From NCBI GenBank assembly GCA_022448765.1, contig JAKUTI010000008.1, forward strand, positions 1 to 26,990: a stretch of DNA of 26,990 bases, read 5' to 3'. Every line of letters starts with the position of its first letter. Position 1 is the stretch's first letter. Below are positions 23,440 through 26,990 of the stretch, one piece after another. Source of the stretch: Pseudomonadales bacterium. Lineage in GTDB: Bacteria > Pseudomonadota > Gammaproteobacteria > Pseudomonadales > Azotimanducaceae. Under the pieces are notes generated by a model, which was not told where the DNA came from, made no database searches, and saw only the letters and a list, made by a program, of their open reading frames with translations. The translations under genes and the position numbers were made by a program.

Positions 23440-24597
23440 CTAATCAATGCAGTTAATGATGGCTCGGACCAGCCGACTTCCACGGGTATCGGCCTCGATG
23501 CCCGGCTGCATTTGATTCATCGCGTACCCGACACCTAGGAGTCGGTCTGTATCGGCAAACCCAATACTGCCACCGGCACCACTATGTCCAAAGGCCGTCG
23601 GATTCGGTCCATATTGTTCCGCCGTATTCAGGTTAATGCCCGAGCCTCTACGCATTGGCCTCCCCAAAACGAGGTCGTCTTCCATACCCCATTGCTGCCG
23701 CGTCATACGCGCAATGGTTTCGGGTCGCATGACTTGCACATCGTCAGATGTACCACCCCGCGCGAGCGTGCCGTATACCCGTGCAATTCCGCGCGCATTA
23801 CCATGACCATTCGCCGCCGCAATTTCCGCTACTCTCCAGTCGGTACTGCATGCGTCACGGTAGGGCCGAATGGTCGGATTCTGCAACGCAAAGGTAAATA
23901 AGGGAGGCACTTTGGCCGGTTCGGCCAGCACAGAATCCGGCAAAATGCGCGCTCTGTTCGGCCCGATCAAATCGGCGACGCGACCGTGCTCAGACTTCGG
24001 CAACCCGATATGGAAGTCCGCACCCAACGGATCCGCCACACGTTCCTTAACCAGGGCCCCCAGCGTCTTACCCGTTAGCCGTAAAACGAGTTCTCCAGCC
24101 AAGAATCCCCACAGTATGGCGTGGTAACCAGCCGCGGTACCCGGGTCCCAGTGTGGGCGCTCGGCAGCGATCCGCCGCGTCATACCTTCCCAGTCGTAGA
24201 GATCTTCGACGGTGACTTTGTCCCGGAGACCACAGACGCCGGATTGGTGGGATAGAAATTGCCCCACCGTCAGCCCACCCTCGGCCGCTCGAAATTCTGG
24301 CCAATGGTTGCCAACAGGTTCCTCGTAGTCGAGTAAGCCTTGGTCCACAAGTGTGGCCACAACCGTCGCCGCGATGCCTTTGGTGGTCGAGTAGACGTTA
24401 ACTAACGTATTGGACTCCCATGGAACCGTGCAAGCTTGGTCACAGTAGCCTCCCCAGAGATCGACGACCGCAACTCCATCCACCACAGCGCAAAAACTCG
24501 CACCGACTTCGATGTCGTCCGTGAAGTTACGTTCGAAGACTTCGGCAACGGCCTCGAAGCCAGGCGCGACATCTCCATGGATAGGAACATGATCCAT
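23440..24597 (-). CDS. Serine hydrolase, class C beta-lactamase-like esterase
   Basis: This 385-aa protein has the penicillin-binding-protein/class C beta-lactamase fold of EstB-type esterases. It shows S70-TT-K73 (YSTTKG), Y158 (GYHAILWG), and H338-SGAGG in place of the KTG triad, which is typical of esterases rather than true beta-lactamases. There is no signal peptide, so it is likely cytoplasmic and unlikely to give antibiotic resistance. ATG 24597 has GGGAG 5-6 bases upstream. It follows the phosphopantetheinyl transferase by 27 bp on the same strand and is probably cotranscribed. Substrate is unknown; short-chain esters or beta-lactone-like compounds are usual guesses. Its end is 21 bp from the convergent dehydrogenase, with no terminator visible. 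Confidence 0.93.
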   Translation of the reverse strand: MDHVPIHGDVAPGFEAVAEVFERNFTDDIEVGASFCAVVDGVAVVDLWGGYCDQACTVPWESNTLVNVYSTTKGIAATVVATLVDQGLLDYEEPVGNHWPEFRAAEGGLTVGQFLSHQSGVCGLRDKVTVEDLYDWEGMTRRIAAERPHWDPGTAAGYHAILWGFLAGELVLRLTGKTLGALVKERVADPLGADFHIGLPKSEHGRVADLIGPNRARILPDSVLAEPAKVPPLFTFALQNPTIRPYRDACSTDWRVAEIAAANGHGNARGIARVYGTLARGGTSDDVQVMRPETIARMTRQQWGMEDDLVLGRPMRRGSGINLNTAEQYGPNPTAFGHSGAGGSIGFADTDRLLGVGYAMNQMQPGIEADTRGSRLVRAIINCID

Positions 24598-24624
24598 ACA
24601 ATCTCCCGTTAGTCGTCCGACGAT

Positions 24625-25329
24625 TTAGACCAAAAACAACGTCAGCCAATGGTCCTCAAAGTCCGTGATAAAACCAATCCCCGAATGCACAGCGCTGCTT
24701 GAAGGGCGTTCCTCAACCGTCGTGGCTGTGAATATCTGATCGGATCCGTCCAGTGTTATTTCGACGTCACGGAATTCGAGAAATTCGCCAATCTCAGGAT
24801 GAACGGCCTTATAAACGGACTCTTTTGCCGAAAACACAATGGCACGCCAATCGGATTCGGTATAGACCGACGAGAAACGTCTTTCTGCAGTACTCATAAT
24901 GCGTGCTCCCACCTTCTCGGAAACCGCGTTCTTTTTCACCACATCCAACCCAACTCCCAGACACACCGACCGCGAGGCGACCATGGCAAGCGCAATTTCA
25001 TGCGAATGACTGATCGAGCCGCAGTAACCAACGGGCCATTCTGGTCGTCGACCTTTACGTTTTACGGCTGCTGGCATCCCGGAGAGTAGTTTGATGGCTT
25101 CGTGAGCGCTGCGACGTCCCGAGGCGTATTCGGCTTTGCGTTGCGGGGAGAAACCGTCAAAGTCGTCACCTTGTTCCGAGGCGAAAAGTTGACTTTCGTG
25201 CCTGCCAATACGTCCCACAACCAGCGCGGCATCAACGATCGGTGCTTCCCGAAACTCGATGGGCGGGAGGTCGTCCAAATTCAGTATTCGTAGGGTCACG
25301 GAATCTCGACAAAAAGATTTCCAACCCAT
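24625..25329 (-). CDS. 4'-phosphopantetheinyl transferase (EntD-like)
   Basis: This 234-aa enzyme transfers phosphopantetheine from CoA to a serine of carrier proteins. The EntD/Sfp signatures are present: GRRSAHEAI (71-79), WPVGYCGSISHS (98-109), GVGLDV with metal ligand D129, and FSAKESVYKA (166-175) containing K169, E170 and K174. V130 stands where a second acidic residue is common (GIDxE variants). ATG 25329 has GGAAG at 7-base spacing. No polyketide, peptide synthetase or acyl carrier gene lies in the window, so the carrier it serves must be elsewhere, or it is the housekeeping enzyme. It lies 78 bp after gamma-glutamyltransferase on the same strand. Confidence 0.92.
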   Translation of the reverse strand: MGWKSFCRDSVTLRILNLDDLPPIEFREAPIVDAALVVGRIGRHESQLFASEQGDDFDGFSPQRKAEYASGRRSAHEAIKLLSGMPAAVKRKGRRPEWPVGYCGSISHSHEIALAMVASRSVCLGVGLDVVKKNAVSEKVGARIMSTAERRFSSVYTESDWRAIVFSAKESVYKAVHPEIGEFLEFRDVEITLDGSDQIFTATTVEERPSSSAVHSGIGFITDFEDHWLTLFLV

Positions 25330-25407
25330 AGTAGCGCTTCCAACCAGAGTCGCGAATGCGTGTCCGCTAATTTGGATCGTGCCTATTTACCAGAATGATT
25401 CCAACCA

Positions 25408-26976
25408 TCATGCGGCGACCACGCGAGCGTGGGGCGAGGGAATGAAGCAGCCGCCAACGCCTTCTCCGGCGGGATGTTGTTGAATCACCTGCGGCAGACC
25501 GAAAAACATTGGCGAAACTCCGTTTGGACGAACGCGAGAGCCGGGATATCGATCCGCAAGAGCGTGACGAAAGATCTCATCCATGGACGACATTAAAGTG
25601 ACCACGTCGGTTCCTGAAACGTCCAAGCGGGCTTGGTGAACCGCCTCATCAACGTCCATCTCATAGTCCAACAAAAACGAAAGCAATTGGAAAACGGCTG
25701 GAAATATATGGCGACCCCCACAAGCTCCCAACGCAAGAATCGCACCATCCGATCGTTTCGCAATGGTCGGACACATGTTGCACAGTGGATGTCGACCACC
25801 AACAACCGAATTGGGACCACCAGGCCTCGGGTCAAACCACATCATGCCGTTGTTCACCAAAATACCCGTGCTCGGCGACATGATCCGCGAACCGAATCCC
25901 GACATGATGGTCTGGGTCAGCGACACGACGTTACCGAAAGCGTCTGAAACGCAGAGATGCGTTGTGTTAGTCGGCCGGCTGGTTTGAGACCCCTCGCCAA
26001 GATGTTTCAATCGATATTCGTACGCGGCCAGCAGGGTCTCCGCGTAACTTGAATAGGCAATGATGTCAGGGTCTCCGCTGGATGCCGTCCACCTTTCTTC
26101 CAAGTCGTTGAGCGATCGCATGAGCGTTGGGCCAGCCGTCAAGTGGCCCGCGCAGTAAACCGTTGATCCACGATATCGCGTCGTCGCTGGTTCACCCAAC
26201 CGGGCTTCATAATCAACGAAATCGGCGTTGCGAATCCGCGATCCTACCGCTTCTAGATCGGCGGCCAAGCATTCCCCAACTTCACCACCGTATAGCGCGT
26301 CCTGTCCTTCCTTCTGTATCGTCTTGTAGGTTTCAGCGAGTTGACCCAGTTTCAATCGTCCGCGTGTACCGTCAATTCCTAAGGTCGGTGGCAAGCCATC
26401 ATGTAAATAGGTCTCTCGCGTTTGGTCGTATAAACGAAGTCCCCTCGCCGCGCCAGTAATCATATGCGTCGCATACCAATCGATTGGAACGCCTTCTTCT
26501 GCGGTGACCACAGCGGGTGCAATAACGTCCTGCCATTCCATCGTACCGAAGGTTTCTAAGGCCAAACTAACGCCTTTCAAGTAACCCGGAACGGCGGCCG
26601 AAAGGGGCCCATGGACGTTTGCATCGGCTTCAACCCGGGGCCAATTGAACGTGTCCGTGCCCGTCTCTTTTCCTACGATGGGGTAGTCCTCCGGGACAGC
26701 CCCCAGGGGGGCGCGCATCCCGAATTCGACGACGTGCACTCGATCTTCTTCAGCAAGATACACTGTCATGTACCCGCCACCACCAATCCCGCTCATCCAC
26801 GGCTCGACCGTACCAAGCGTCAAACCCGCGGCAACGGCCGCGTCGATCGCGTTACCGCCGTTCCTCAATACAGCAGCACCAACGTCGGACGCGCGGTAGT
26901 GCTGTGTCGCCACAAGTCCGTTGCTACCGCGAACCGCAGCTTTTCGTATTTGCCAATACTCTTGGACCTGATCCAT
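25408..26976 (-). CDS. Gamma-glutamyltransferase family protein
   Basis: This 522-aa N-terminal nucleophile hydrolase has the autoprocessing site N337-T338-T339-H340, where T338 becomes the new N-terminus of the small subunit and the catalytic nucleophile. R88 in FGMRAP fits the glutamate carboxylate-binding arginine (E. coli R114). GGNAIDAAVAAGLTLG (40-55) and GIGGGGYM (63-70) are family signatures. Cleavage would give subunits of about 337 and 185 residues. Unlike E. coli Ggt there is no signal peptide, so a cytoplasmic enzyme is predicted, and cephalosporin or gamma-glutamyl amide acylase relatives are alternatives to glutathione breakdown. ATG 26976 has GAGGT 7 bases upstream. It starts only 14 bp from the window edge, so its promoter is not seen. 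Confidence 0.93.
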   Translation of the reverse strand: MDQVQEYWQIRKAAVRGSNGLVATQHYRASDVGAAVLRNGGNAIDAAVAAGLTLGTVEPWMSGIGGGGYMTVYLAEEDRVHVVEFGMRAPLGAVPEDYPIVGKETGTDTFNWPRVEADANVHGPLSAAVPGYLKGVSLALETFGTMEWQDVIAPAVVTAEEGVPIDWYATHMITGAARGLRLYDQTRETYLHDGLPPTLGIDGTRGRLKLGQLAETYKTIQKEGQDALYGGEVGECLAADLEAVGSRIRNADFVDYEARLGEPATTRYRGSTVYCAGHLTAGPTLMRSLNDLEERWTASSGDPDIIAYSSYAETLLAAYEYRLKHLGEGSQTSRPTNTTHLCVSDAFGNVVSLTQTIMSGFGSRIMSPSTGILVNNGMMWFDPRPGGPNSVVGGRHPLCNMCPTIAKRSDGAILALGACGGRHIFPAVFQLLSFLLDYEMDVDEAVHQARLDVSGTDVVTLMSSMDEIFRHALADRYPGSRVRPNGVSPMFFGLPQVIQQHPAGEGVGGCFIPSPHARVVAA

Positions 26977-26990
26977 TCGCTGTACCTCGA

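Noticed and set aside
23440..24597. Beta-lactamase resistance gene
   Set aside because: HSG replaces KTG and there is no signal peptide, so an esterase is far more likely.

Overview
The window reads as chromosomal DNA of a Gammaproteobacterium, probably marine. The main pointer is a two-component pair (3492-6364) that matches the 'proteobacterial dedicated sortase system' regulator/kinase families (PdsR/PdsS), which are known mostly from marine Proteobacteria. A FAN1-type nuclease, RmuC, a TauE/SafE permease and an E. coli-like LexA box fit the same group. Genes are dense, start codons are often TTG or GTG, and convergent genes repeatedly overlap by a few bases. I saw no tRNA, rRNA, CRISPR array, insertion sequence or phage gene. 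Lineage is inferred from family recognition, not from a database search.

Layout. 1-923 (-): ferritin-like diiron protein, running off the left edge. 1140-1928 (+): choline/thiamine-kinase-like phosphotransferase. 1925-3081 (-): a nicotinamide riboside salvage pair (NadR-type kinase and PnuC), with a possible 58-aa gene just upstream (3174-3350, -). 3492-6364 (+): pdsR-pdsS. 6361-10562 (-): a run of an exported MORN-repeat protein, a transmembrane Ser/Thr kinase overlapping it by ATGA, a candidate 18-codon micro-ORF and an MBL-fold hydrolase. 10609-11427 (+): TauE/SafE permease. 11414-16798 (-): FAN1-type nuclease, then a nuclease-helicase fusion overlapping it by ATGA, then pyruvate kinase. 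16870-17328 (+): a 152-aa protein I do not recognise, divergent from FAN1. 17362-20561 (-): HpcH/HpaI aldolase, enoyl-CoA isomerase-like protein, RmuC. 20672-23418 (+): acyl-CoA ligase and 2-hydroxyacid dehydrogenase with overlapping stop and start. 23440-26976 (-): gamma-glutamyltransferase, phosphopantetheinyl transferase, serine beta-lactamase-like hydrolase.

How genes work together. The strongest regulatory signal is a near-perfect LexA (SOS) operator at 16844-16859. It lies between the FAN1/helicase repair operon and the unknown 152-aa gene, so both are probably damage-induced; the unknown protein is a candidate new SOS effector or crosslink-repair partner. The second unit of interest is the MORN/kinase/micro-ORF/MBL run next to a PdsRS pair that has no sortase, LPXTG target or PdsO nearby, suggesting an envelope-signalling module. 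The aldolase, isomerase, ligase and dehydrogenase form a divergent catabolic cluster for an unidentified carboxylic acid.
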